Source of the DNA: Trichoplax sp. H2
Taxonomy: Eukaryota; Placozoa; Uniplacotomia; Trichoplacea
Direction of reading: 5' to 3'
DNA: 64,000 bases
Assembly: GCA_003344405.1 (NCBI GenBank)
Contig: NOWV01000027.1
Coordinates: 248,001-312,000 of the forward strand
Shown: one piece after another, positions 1 to 12,291 of the stretch
How positions within the stretch are numbered: position 1 is the first letter of the stretch
How the letters are laid out: every line of letters starts with the position of its first letter
Notes under the pieces: generated by a model
Databases searched by the model: none
What the model saw: only the letters and a program-made list of their open reading frames with translations
What the model was told of the DNA's origin: nothing
Program-made: the position numbers and the translations under genes

Positions 1-2065
1 TTAGCCTGTCAACAAATGGTTAGATGGTGCTATAGAAGATCTAGAAGATATTTATGATGTAAACTCTTTAAAGGAACTCGAGGTGATAACTGGATAATGA
101 GATTACCTAAAATGAAGACAAGATTCGTCTGCTTTCATAACAGTTTTTCGCTCATGTACGATTATAGGAATTAGAGGCTAGCTATAATGAACTAAACGAA
201 GAATTTGCAAAGACGGAACCAGATAGAAATAGGATTACGGAAATATGTGAGAACCTAAAAGATTTTGGAGCAGCAGACAATGAGTATACTACCATAAGTG
301 CTGAGGTAAGATAAACAACCATTGATGCTAGTTCTTTTATATGCGTAGTATCATTAGAACATCTTATTTGAATTGCAGGATATTGACCGAAAATGGGATG
401 AAATTTCTGATTTGCTTCCACAAAAATCTGAATTACTGGCAGAATTTCGTAATAAGCAAATGTGTATCTTTAACATCGGATAATTTTATACCTAATAAAA
501 CAATAAATTGATACAACGATAATATCTAACATTGAAGGCCAATACTATGTACGAAAATTATTAGCAATGCCTTAACGTTAATCTAACAGCTGATGAAGAA
601 CTACGCAAAGCTTTCGCTGAAAAAGCAAATGAAATTGGCCCATGGATCGAAGAAAAAAACCAATACGTGGGTTATTATGTTCGTTCAATGGAAGGCACAT
701 TGGAAGTAAGACAATTATACTCTATTTTACGCCATAGTTATATATTATAATTCCAACAATTCATCTACGATGTTATCACTAGATTAAACTATTGATGTTT
801 ATATTATTAGGATCAGCTGGATAATTTACTTGGAATGGAACAAGAAATTAAAGCTTTTGGCCATAATATTAATGAAATCTTCGATATTAGTAAGGTAACT
901 GCTTAGTATGTGAATCTATCGATCTATGTCGACTGTTTGTAAAAGCACATGAGTAATATAGCCATTTTGCTATGGAATTAAAATTTTTATAGAAAATACA
1001 CGATGCCATGATTTTTGAGAATCCTTATTCGAAATATACCATCGAGGTAATATATAATCATTATAAATTATCACATTACAAATACAAGCAATAACAACAA
1101 ATTTTGATTACAGTCTATTCGCTCAATGTGGGATGAATTAATAAACAGCGTTCATAGCAGTATCCAAGTAGTCGATAATGAGGTAAAACGATCTTGATTT
1201 CGGTATTACACACTTAAAATGGAAATTTTAACCTAAATTTAACTTTTTGCGAGTTAGAAATTAGCGCGAGACTCAAAGGGAATTACGAATGAACAATTGC
1301 AAGAATTTAAACAAGCCTTCAATCATTTTGATAAGGTTAGAGAATAAAATGCAACTAAAGTTTCAAAATGAGGTTTTAAGACAAAAATTTTATTCTTCTA
1401 GGATAAATCAGGCGTCTTGGAAATTAAGGAATTCAGACAATGCTTAGTTAGTGTTGGTCTTATCCCCGATATTGAGGTTTGCACAAGCAATTACCCTAAC
1501 GATTGATTGCGTTGTTCTAAAATTTTAATTTTATGTTATTATACAGACGAATGATGAAGAATTCGAGCATGTTTTATCAGTCGTAGATCCTGATGGATCT
1601 GGCACTATCACTATCCAGGAATATATCGATTACATGATACAGGAAATCTCGGAACAAGATACTGCCGACCAAATAGTCGAGTCTTTCCGAACGCTAGCTA
1701 ATGATAAGGTTAGCTTCTATCAATTATGAATGTCTAAATAATGTGCTTGTCAGTTTGCAATATAAATAGCTAGTAGATGGTATGCTACAGCTATCTGGTA
1801 TACCCCATATTTAGATTGTTTCGTTTATCTGTTGAGATAAATTGTATATAAGTGTACTTAAAGAAACGTATCTGTTTTCTCATTCCAATTCCTAAACAAT
1901 TACCAGCCATATATTACTGAAGAAGAACTCAGGCACGAACTCGCTCCAGATTATGCCGAATTCTGTATTAAGCGCATGATGCAATATGATCAACCTGGAG
2001 CTCCTGCTGATGCTTTGGATTACACATCTTTTTCATCAGCCCTTTATGGAGAAAGTGATTTATAA
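1..2065 (+). CDS. ACTN: Alpha-actinin, C-terminal part (5' end outside window)
   Basis: Actin cross-linking protein of the spectrin superfamily. The window holds the end of the spectrin-repeat rod and the whole calmodulin-like C-terminus. Exons read from splice sites: <1-82, 168-305, 379 to about 455, about 569-703, 811-894, 993-1046, 1114-1182, 1258-1335, 1402-1476, 1547-1708, 1907-2065. Rod residues such as [11 protein letters not shown] and the segment [15 protein letters not shown] match the family closely. Two EF-hands follow. The first loop ([12 protein letters not shown]) is split by an intron; the second is [12 protein letters not shown]. Both keep acidic positions 1, 3 and 12. The protein ends LYGESDL, the invariant alpha-actinin tail, followed by TAA. 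The actin-binding CH domains lie upstream of the window. The family call is firm; the subtype is meaningless here because animal subtypes arose later. Confidence 0.96.
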
Positions 2066-3839
2066 TCAATGATTAAGGGTAATCGAAATACGAAATTAGC
2101 CGCCACTAAATTTTACTGTTTGGGTAACATGAATAATTTTCAATGGCTATCGTTGACTAGTAATTAGTTAATTATTACTTGTTAATCCTGCGTTTATGAA
2201 TTAGATCACTGTTATTTGACAATACGAGTATTCTGGTTGTTATTCGAAAAGTTACGTATGGATAGATTTAGCTCGTAGACTGGTCTAGAGTTGATATTGA
2301 GGTATTTGTTACGCATCTGAATTTCGTGATTGCACTTTTCTGTTATACTAATTTTATGTGCCACTTGTTCAATTTGCCTTAGTAATAGTAATTGAAAGAT
2401 TTTAATTTCGTGAGTGAATTGATTATTCTGAATTCTTGACTCTGCAACACTAATTAATAAAATTGAAACTTTATTATAGAGTTGTTGCTTAACTTAGCTT
2501 ACAAATAGTTAAAGGCTTTTTACACGACCCCTTTGATTGCGTTAAATTTCAGTAAATACAAATATCAACAGTAACTTCAATACTCGTATGTATACTATAC
2601 ATAGAACGAATGCCTTTCGTATACGTCAAATTTATGCTCGAAGTAGGTTATATACTTATTTTCTACCATAACACGCAAGTAGAAGATAGGGCTAATAGTT
2701 TGCCCGCTAGACATTATGTAACAGGACGAATAATTGTGCGACCCTATTCCGATAAGTACTTTTATTAATACTATATGAGATATTTTAATCATAATAGCTA
2801 TGATTAAAAACCAAAGATTGCTTGAACTTATCCATAAGTTAACTTTGGCGAATCATTTACCTCAAGTTATAGCTATTCTACTTTACATCAACAAGAATTG
2901 CAATTTAGTTCTCACAATCCAGAGATTATGGTTATTGCTGTCTGATTTAATTTATGGATTTAGGCTTAAATATACTGTAAATCGTAAGGATTTAACTAGG
3001 GTACGTATTGTGGAATGAAAATTATACATGGACATATTACTATACGTAAATTGAAAGTTTACCATTAATTTTAAGATTATACCAGATCAGAATCTAAGTT
3101 AGCGATTATTGGAATTAGCGTAAATAGCACAAAGGTAATTATTGGCCAGCATTAGCCATTTAAAGAACAAGGTTTACTCCACTTGAAGCACCCATTATTC
3201 AGTTATTAAACGACAAAAGTACGGAGTTCATGCTAAAATGTAGCAATATATACTCATATAACTCCATGCATTATGAATTTAAAAGGACTAGAGTGATGTA
3301 AATAATGGTAGGTTAGACAATAATTAAATATTCTCAAATATGTTTTGCCAATTGAGAACTGTATTTAAACCGTTTGTAGTATTAACTACATATCGTGATA
3401 TGCAATTCTTTACAGTACAGATTTTAACAGGATATTCTGGTAATCCAAATAAAATAATGGACTAGCTAGTAATGGTTCACTCATCCGAGATTTGTTTTAT
3501 TAATAGAGAAGTACATCATTATTATATGGTAAACGAAATTTAGTTTTAAATAAGTAATAGCTTATAGGAATAATATTTCAATAAGAACAAAGTTAAGATA
3601 CAAACTCAAAAATTAGTAGACAGAGGTATTGAAATAATGACTATGATGCATCGATTCAGAATTAACTTTTTTATATCATTTAATCAAAATAAACGAATAC
3701 TGATATCTATGTACAAATATGCAAATATAATATAGTTAATGTTGTCCAGTAATGATGATTTAACGGCTATTGCGATGTTTATAATACATCTTTTTTTAAA
3801 TATTGATATCGCTAATATTTTATTATCCAAGTCGATTAT
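2066..3839. other. Spacer between alpha-actinin and DZANK1 3' ends
   Basis: Convergent 3' flank of two genes, strongly AT-rich. It contains short open frames (for example 2800-3018 and 3739-3939), but none shows splice-consistent extension or family similarity. The 3739-3939 frame runs antisense to the last DZANK1 exon. AATAAA-like signals occur near 2456, consistent with the alpha-actinin 3' end. No RNA gene or other gene was seen. Confidence 0.6.
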
Positions 3840-6800
3840 CTATTTAATTTTAATTAAGTTATCCAGCAGGCTTTTGCCACTATGTGAGGCTAGAAGAGAT
3901 ATTGCTTTATCATTTGACGTTTTAATGGCAACATCGTAAGCTGTTTCACCAGCACCATTTTTGGGTTTGATATCGACTCCACACCTTAAAGTGAAATTAT
4001 ATGACTTTTTAATAAATCAATTATATTGGAAACTTATGATAAATACTATATGACGTATATTGCACTAAAAGCAACCATTTTAAAGTAATTCTGCATTATT
4101 AATCATTTATTAACACTGTTATCTTCGAAAAATATAAATATAATCGAAATAATCCTTTTAAAATAAGGATCGTAATCCTATACTATATAGATCTCGTAAT
4201 TTAATTCTACATAGTATTTTAAGAAATAATGTCGCCACCTTGAATTTTGCACGGTAGTGTCATAAATTTTGCACCGCAGCTACAGCGCGAACTTTTCTCT
4301 ACCGTATCAATTTCTCCTGTACAGGGGCGACATTATTTTTTTAAATACTGCAGGTTGTTTATCGCCCGTTATAGCAATATTCTGAAAGACTAATTAGGGC
4401 ACTCTGTTAAGGGTATATTTTAATATTTAATTTAACATTTTATACTGATTTATCATCTGTAAGTGAAAGATTTTACATTTAAAATTAAGGCACCCCTACA
4501 TAACACTTCTCTTGCAATTTTTTGTTAACAATATCTAGTTTAGTAAATATTAACTTGACTTACTCCAGTAAAATTTCAACAGCCTTAATACCATTTGGTC
4601 CAAGTTGTACTGCTTCGTGTAGAATAGTATTTCCCTTACTAAATTAATAAGAGACATACGACTAAATGAGACTATTTATAGCGTTTAGTTACCGTAATGC
4701 GCAAGATTTTTAATCTAGTTCTTGTTGTTGATTTATACATAAAAATTATCCTATAAATTATATTTCAATTCCAACTACGAATAAAATTAGTACTAGTACC
4801 ACATAATACTTATACTTGCAATTGAACGATAATTTTATATTTAATTCTACAACTATAAGATCTTGCAAGAAACATCAATACAATTAATTTACCATGAAAC
4901 TTTAGCATTAACATCAGCGCCTTCTTGAATCAATACTGGTATGCAATCGTAGTGACGACTTTGTATTGCAACTGCTAAAACTGGGATTTGATCGTTATTT
5001 TTACAGTTTGGATCAGCACCCTTTAAGAAAAGATTTAAATTAAGATTCTATTAAATTATTATTCTTACTAAATGATGTCATATAAAGCTGATGGTATTAT
5101 TTATCAATAAGTGACAAATTGTACTTTAAGGTATAAATACAGTCACAATGTAGAGTTGTCTTACTAACCTCTTCAATTAAATTTTGAACTTCTTCTATTC
5201 TTCCTTCTCCTTCTGGACCAACTTCTTTGAAAAGGATTCTATTTTCAACCTGAAATGATAGAAGGTATCATTATCAATACGCCATAGTAAAGCTTAATTG
5301 GGGTGCATAGAAATTAATGTAGTTAGTGGACAATAACATATCGGCTATTATTAAATGAAATTTAATTAGAATATATGCGTATTGATGAAGTTAAAGGAAT
5401 AACAACATATGTGATGTTATCGAAATAAAATTTAATTAAGATTTATGGATATTGACATAGTTAAAGTATAACAACACGCCATACAGTATAGGATCTTACA
5501 AAGATAATATTTAATTAGGATACGTATTGGTATCCACTGATATAGTCAGTGGATAATAAATAACTTACGGGGATAGTATGAGAACATAGGTGAAATTTTA
5601 GTTATAATACTTGAGCACTGATATAAATAACGGATAAGAGAAATTCGTAATATCTATAGAAATCATACTGTATTTTGTAATAGTATTAGTTATATTATGG
5701 AATCACATGCAAATTTATAAATGGAATCAAATATTCGGAATAAAAATGTGAAGGCTAATAATATTGAACAAATAATGATACATTCGTATAATACGTTAAG
5801 CGCTATAAACTGGAAATGTCGATAAGCTACATTAAATTATAAGTTTGAGCATTACAAGTGGAAAGTGTTTATACAATATGCTATAATCCTTGTCTAGTAT
5901 AACATTCTTACACTTAAGACTTCTTTCTTGTTAAAGGAAAATCCTTTAGCTTTCGTTGGTTTTTTCTTTTCTTTATTTTTGCTAGGAGCTAGTCAAGGAA
6001 TAGTAAAGTAAATCGTACAATTGATGTTTTAGTATACAATTTAATATGCTTACAATAGGAATTATAATATTTTGAATGTAATTTATAAAAATTAGTTTAA
6101 TTGACTGACGGCTAAGAAAATAAACGTACAGGATGATTTTTCTTTAGCTTCGGTTTCGGTAACGGAGCTTAATCCTTTCTCTATTTTGCTGATTTTGGCT
6201 TTCTGTAATATCAAAACAATATTTGAATGTTATTTTGACGCTACAAATTTGAATACGAAAAAGATCACAAGTAACAGTATATAATTCAAGAGATTTGTTT
6301 TATAAGAGAAAATAAATTTCACTTGTTTTACAGTAACTTGTATCTTACTGTTTTTTAATTAATCAAGCAGTCTCTGAAATATAGAGAATAAAATAACATT
6401 CAGCGCAATATCATACCAAAAACTTACCTTATCCTGCTTTACTTCATATGTTATTGATATGGTCATATCATCTATATCTTCATGAACAGTAGCAGCAAGC
6501 AACTATAGTCATAGAACAGGTATAATAGATAAGAAAGAATTTAGTCAACCAGCAGTAATGGCTAGTGTACACTGTACAGTATATAGTTTTAGCTTCATTA
6601 TCAAATCAGTTGAACGTGTTAATTGTGATTTAGATGCTGGAGTATAAGTATTAATATAAATGGCAAATAGTTTCAATTGATTAATCAATTTCCAGTACAG
6701 ACCTTGCCTAACTTTGGCTCGCCAATAATTTTTCGAAACTCGTTGTTATTTTGTACGTGAACACGGAAATGTCCACAAATATGATCCATTTGTTTCCTCC

Positions 6801-9800
6801 AAAATCCTAATGCATCAATATAGAAAATACTATAAATACCAATAAATCCTATCTTTACATAGTAGAAAGCTATTAATTTTACTGGCATATTGTTATACAG
6901 ATAATCAATACACGTAGATTATTCTACTTATACTCAAACATCCTATAATAAATAAGTTAAAAGGGAGCATAGAATAGATGTAACTTTACCTTTGCCTGGG
7001 CTAACACCAGATAAAAGAGATTTCTTTTCCTTTATTCCACCATCTTCTTTACCATTCTGAATATTGGACTGATTAGAAATGGATTTATTGGAAGGATAAA
7101 ATAATCCTTGAGTCTGTGTGTGAATCGATCTCGTTTCTGCTGGTAACGGTGGAATGGTTACCGTCATCCACTGGTTATCATTTTTTGTCTGGCGGTCAGT
7201 TTGCTATAAAAATTGGAAATTAAAATGAGAGAGGATTGCTTTCTAATCTCAGTAAGTCTCTATTACAATTGGTGTTTTACTAGGTTCAATCGAAAAGAAT
7301 CTGCATGATTATACCATTAAAAACTTGTTTGTAATCACGTAATGAGATCGTTAACAATTATATTTATTATCGATATATTTTCGATATATATTCGATATTT
7401 TATCAATATCTTCATATATAAATGCAACAAATCTCGATTATATGATAATCTAACCTGTAACGCTTTAGTAACTTTAGATGGCAAATTTGAATTTCTCGAA
7501 TCTAAGCGTTCTGGTGGTCCTAGTAAGCAGCCACATGAATTGCAAAATTTCGCATATGGATGGCAACTTGCGTGGCATTTGGAACAGGTTATGTAAGAGG
7601 AGGTCTGCTTAGGCTATAATTAGAATAGTAATAGTCTCTAAACTACTGGTTCTAATTCAGAAACTAGCAGTGACATGAAATATAATTATAACAAGCTAAA
7701 ATAGATATTGGCTAACCTTAGCACCACACCAATCACAGAAACGCGCATCACTATTATTAATACGTGAACAATGTGAACACTGCAACAAACAACCTTCTTT
7801 GGTCGGTAGAGGTGGAGCAGAAGTAGATGTATTTAACGACTATAAATAATGAAATAACCCATATGATTTTAACTACTGATATTATTTTAATATTACAAAT
7901 TTTTTAGCTGCATCGCGTTATAATACCTTCGTCGCTTTGGTCAACCTTGCTTCACAAGTGACACATATATCTAGTCCAACTGGATTTACTGTACCACAAC
8001 TACTACAGACCTGTTGTGTCTAGAAGGGCAGAATTTGCTTATATTACTTATTTGAAGCCAAATTTTTAATTATATTTATGGTATTACTATCTATACAGCG
8101 CGGCATCTTTGATAAACATCATAAGAAAACCTACCTTGCCCGTAACATGGGCTGGTGGCTGTTTCTGTTGTGGTATAGCAGCCTCGCATACAATACATTT
8201 CTGTGCATGCATTGGAACCAAAGATTTGCAGTGGACGCACATACTAACCTATAATCAAACATAACAAATCAAATATTATGCTGAATAGAGAAAAGAATAT
8301 TATCATTATTTTCCAGCCGATATTTGAGCTAATATTCCCAAATAAAATCGATATCTCCGTAACTGCTTTTGTTTATACGTTAAATACCTGGCCTTCGTCT
8401 GCTGGCGGTAACCTAGTGGTAGGTAGAGGGGGTATGGCAGCACCACATTCGTTGCAGAATCTTGCGAATGGATCAGATGGCCGTGGTGCCGAGCAGTACA
8501 TACAGCTTTTGAATCATCTTTACGTTAGTATATACGGCACAGTGATATACAATTTATTAGAATTGAAAATAACTCACTGTAAATAACTCGCTTGCTTTAA
8601 TAGCTTCGTAGCTTGTGTTGCCGTTTCAGCATGTTGACGGGGAGTTGTCTTAGTAGACAAGATAGCAATTATTTGAGTAAATTAATTAATGCTACATAAG
8701 GTTTAATTGGACTGTAAGTTATACATATTGAACATGAGTTACAAGTACTTAGACCTCTATACATCTACAAATACATGATTGCCATAGTTTGCTTCTATAA
8801 TTAGTTGTAACTATTATTATACCGAGGACTGCCTTAAATTGGTATCTTCATAACTTCCATCTAAGGTATTACTACCCAGTCTGTTAGGATATGAAAAGAT
8901 TGAAGCAAGTATCTAAGTATTGATGTAATTATCCTGTAATTCATTCAGTACATACCTATTATTTAGATATTTAGGTCCAGTATAAAATGATTCGTTATTA
9001 GATTGATTTAAATTAAGATCTATTAATACGATAACAGGGTATAAGTAATTTGGCAGAGTAGAAATGACGTCATTCAATATGAGCAATTACGAAAGCATAT
9101 TTTGCGTAGATATTACTTCAGAAATAATTAGATACTTTAGATATAGATTACTGATTTGTGTACTGTAGTTTTTCTCCTAATGAATAAGCCCACAATTATA
9201 TGAAGTAATAGTTGTCATTAGTTCGCTTCCAATATAATATGCGCGAATACAGTAGTAATGCATTAAACAGAAATAAAAAATACTATGAAAGGTCTGCACT
9301 AATGATTGTCCTAGGATATTGCCATGTGTAATCCAATTTTATTACCTCGTGTTTTTCCTATCAGTTCATTCTCAGACTTTGCAGTTGAGCTTAACATTTT
9401 ACCAATTAGAGACTTTGATAACTATTTGCATATTGTAAGGTAAAATATCATTAAAAATTACAAATATAAACTGATATTGCTTAATAATAGAAACACATAA
9501 TTTCCAAATTAAGATAAAGATAAATTTAAAACCTTTGGTCCTCCTAATTTGCTTCTTTCTGTAGCTTCATCTTGAGAGCTTGCTTGTTCTACGTTAAAGG
9601 TTTTAGTGACAACATTGCTTTGCCGAGTGCCATCACTAACGATATTCATGAGAGGGTAAATAAAACAGATTTAAACCATTTATAACAAATTCTATTAACA
9701 CAATAATTTATTTCATAATATTCTAGAGCCATATGTGGAAATTTAAAAATACCTTGATACTGCGACAGCTTTAATTGATCTTTTACCAGCCGGCAGTTGA

Positions 9801-10090
9801 AAAGGCTTTTTATAAATGTAGGTATTGTTAGTTCCAATTTTTCGAAAAGGATCAGGTTTATTCCCATCAATTGTGTAAAAGATTTGAATATCTGCTCTAG
9901 CTATTATAACAATGTCAATTAATTCATCAAAATCTTTGCTATATAACTATGTTTGCATAAATGAAATAGATTGAATACAATATTTACTCGTTGCGATTTC
10001 TATTAAAGTTGCAGTAGTGATAAAGTTTTTTTGTGCTCCTGGCTTTCGTAAAGGAACAATTGTAGGAACTTGAATCGATCCTGCTGCCAT
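3840..10090 (-). CDS. DZANK1: DZANK1-like double zinc ribbon and ankyrin repeat protein
   Basis: Multi-exon gene (about 15-20 short exons). The start is ATG at 10090, giving MAAGSIQVPTIVPLRKPG, close to the N-terminus of vertebrate DZANK1. It is followed by a chitobiase-C-like segment (FYTIDGNKPDP, about 9800-9880). Next comes a linker (9520-9650) and a run of zinc ribbons: exon 8390-8528 with APRPSDPFARFCNECG, exon about 8140-8255 with two CxxC pairs, then about 7930-8010, 7720-7830 and 7480-7590 (CSKC...CNSCG). A linker follows at about 6950-7190. Ankyrin repeats lie at about 4560-5200 (GADPNCKNNDQIPVLAVAI, GADVNAKVSW), with a final exon at about 3840-3990 ending LDNLIKIK then TAG. DZANK1 is linked to ciliary transport and NINL/dynein in vertebrates; that role is known for the family, not shown here. 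Exon edges are approximate. Confidence 0.93.
4213..4349. mobile_element. Foldback/MITE-like element in a DZANK1 intron
   Basis: A 137-bp stretch bounded by inverted repeats. The inner 13 bp (AAATAATGTCGCC at 4224-4236 and its exact complement at 4326-4338) are perfect. Extended outward, the ends pair over 24 bp with 2 mismatches (4213-4236 against 4326-4349). The interior is noncoding and contains two ATTTTGCAC direct repeats. No clear target-site duplication was found. It fits a non-autonomous DNA transposon (MITE), or a stable hairpin in the intron RNA. Transposase was not seen. Confidence 0.55.
5345..5560. repeat. Intronic minisatellite, about 70-80 bp x 3
   Basis: Diverged tandem copies in a DZANK1 intron. 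The motif ATTTAATTA recurs near 5360, 5430 and 5508, and GTTAAAG.ATAACAACA near 5390 and 5460. The copies are decayed, so the array is old. Confidence 0.5.
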
Positions 10091-11474
10091 AGTATCCTTT
10101 AAAAGAAATGGTAAAGTTAAGGGTTGCACTAAAGTATTTGCATGTAAAACTGTATTGCTGATTTCGACAATGTATTACTATATCTATGGTGAATAAGAGG
10201 ATGCCAGACACTTCAAATACACTTATGAAAGCTAGAACGATCTAGGCATCTCATAGCTGACTTGGTAGCTATGATCATATTACTTAGTTGTATTATCATA
10301 TGCTTTACAAGCAACACGATGAGGATATATTGACGAAAGTATAAATACTAATAAGTGTTTGCATCTTAGCAACGCTATCAAAAATGATTCGTTGCAATTG
10401 TTTAATTACCAAAATACATGTCTAAACTGAAGTGGTAAAAATAAAATTAGAAATTTTATTGCTTCTATATTACTGTGCTGCCTTGTGAACTTATAAGTAC
10501 CGTCTATTTTCAATTCGTTACTTTCATTACCGTCATATAATGTGATAGCTCTATCATCTATCTATCATTTTACATATCTATACGAAATTTGAATGAAGCA
10601 ATAGAGAGTAGGAAACGAAAGCGATATGATGTACGTACATACATATACATATGCTAGCTATTTCTTTTTACGTAATGCGAAGGAATATTACAGGTCCTAT
10701 AGAAACATCTAACTTGAACTCAGCTGATAGAGTAGCGTGCAGAAAGTGCATTTCTCGTATGTCCATAAAGTTTATTCACTGTCAGTTCAAGAGATTGTGT
10801 TAACAGGAAAGACACCGCAATATTATTGCAACGTATTTCGTTAGATTTAAAAAATCACGAACTAAAGGGCGTAGCTCGATATTCATCATTCAATCTGCTT
10901 TCCATTCTATATTCACAACTACTACTGAAACTAGTGTATATTCGTTTTTAATACAAAGTACCGTGTACACGTTTATGCTATTCCGTACCATGCTATGGAA
11001 TGCCTGCTGAACGAGTATATGTACCCACCATTTACAGTATATCATTATGAGTGAATGATAAAACTTTATTCATTGTGAAGGATAAATTGGAAGATAGAAA
11101 TGTGATATGGGAATATTGATTAATTATAAATATTAACTCTTTGTAGCCAATGTTATGATTGCAGAACTCGGTACTCAACATAGTTGTTGCTATCATGCAG
11201 GTAGAATACATATCGATCAGTCACTAGGGTTATTACCTGGTTTGGTTTCTTTCTTGTTATGGAAGTTTTTTTTATCGTACTTTACTTTAAAATATTTTGT
11301 ATGCGTAGAATTCAAGAAGTTGCATGATCCTTGTCCGCAGGTTAACTTGTAGATAATTCAAATTCTTATGACAGTTTAATAATATTACTATGAGAATTCA
11401 ATGAAGCGTATGAAAAATGTTTGGCGTATCATAGCAACTGGAATGACTGCTCTCTAGTGTCTGTTCCAGTGTGA

Positions 11475-11600
11475 TGTACGGTACTGTACACTGTAGGGTA
11501 CAGTACAGTACAGTACTGTACAGTAAGATGCTACTGTACTGTACAGTACTGTACAGTACTGTAGTACTACAGTATACTGTACAGTACTGTACTGTAGATC
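11475..11600. repeat. Palindromic TACTGTACAGTA repeat cluster 1
   Basis: Dense overlapping runs of GTACTGTACAGTAC, its part-units TACAGTA and ACTGTAC, and their complements. The array is not a clean tandem repeat: unit length and orientation vary because each unit is self-complementary. Similar clusters occur in at least eight other places in the window. Confidence 0.8.
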
Positions 11601-11827
11601 GACAGTATTAGACTTTTCGTATGGTTTCTTTAGTAAAACTGATGGCTTACGCCTAGACCGCTTTCAAATACTAACTATACACCAAATTGAGAACATTTCA
11701 ATATTTCCTGTACTTTCTGAGCTAATTCTATACTAATTTGAACATGGAATTTGTAGACCATTTCGAAATAACTGAGAATATTATGCAGCATTTTCATTTT
11801 TACAGTCATTTACAGTGAATTTCACTG

Positions 11828-11972
11828 TACTCTAATGTACTGTACACTGTGTACAGTCGAGTACAGTACTACTGTACATACTGTGACCCACAATCTCACG
11901 TACTGTGTTTACAGTACTATACACTGTATACTGTACTGTACACTGTACAGTGTACAGTGTGTACGACAGGAT
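11828..11972. repeat. Palindromic repeat cluster 2 with a 24-bp perfect palindrome
   Basis: Same family as the cluster at 11475-11600. It includes a perfect 24-bp palindrome at 11935-11958 centred on CACTGT/ACAGTG. The variant unit TACACTGTACAGTGTA is prominent here. Confidence 0.8.
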
Positions 11973-12291
11973 CGTATCGTACGACGGACATTTCGCAATT
12001 TTTGACCAACTACGTCATACAGTACAATACTTCTATATAGGCCTATCCGAGCTACTAGGGGATTCAGGTAGTAACTGCTATGTTCATGGTACTGTAACTG
12101 GATATCATTGACGAGTTAAATTACTGTATAAAACATAGCATCAAGTTCCATACAAACCCGCTATAGGTCCTCAATTTGTCGTTGACCGACTACTACAACT
12201 GTTGAATAACTTCGTCATCGCTTTGACGTCCAATTTACTGCCAATTAAGTTGATTGCATTCCCTATCCTTGGCCATATCGCCTTTTGTTTT

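Larger units (their letters stand above)
10091..12291. other. Divergent spacer between DZANK1 and presenilin
   Basis: 2.2-kb head-to-head spacer that must hold the promoters and 5' UTRs of both genes. It contains two dense clusters of TACTGTACAGTA-type palindromes (listed separately). Open frames at 11155-11352 and 11849-12111 are not supported; the latter come from the repeat itself. The frame upstream of the presenilin ATG stays open back to 12202 but resembles 5' UTR. Confidence 0.55.

Noticed and set aside
8278-8586. 102-codon plus-strand open frame
   Set aside because: Antisense to a DZANK1 zinc-ribbon exon that matches the human protein on the minus strand.
11849-12111. Two overlapping open frames of about 65 codons
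   Set aside because: Derived from the TACTGTACAGTA repeat cluster; Cys/Tyr/Thr-rich translation is an artefact of the repeat.
12202-12291. Upstream extension of presenilin exon 1 (30 more codons)
   Set aside because: The frame is open, but the hydrophobic sequence is unlike presenilin N-termini, which are hydrophilic; treated as 5' UTR.
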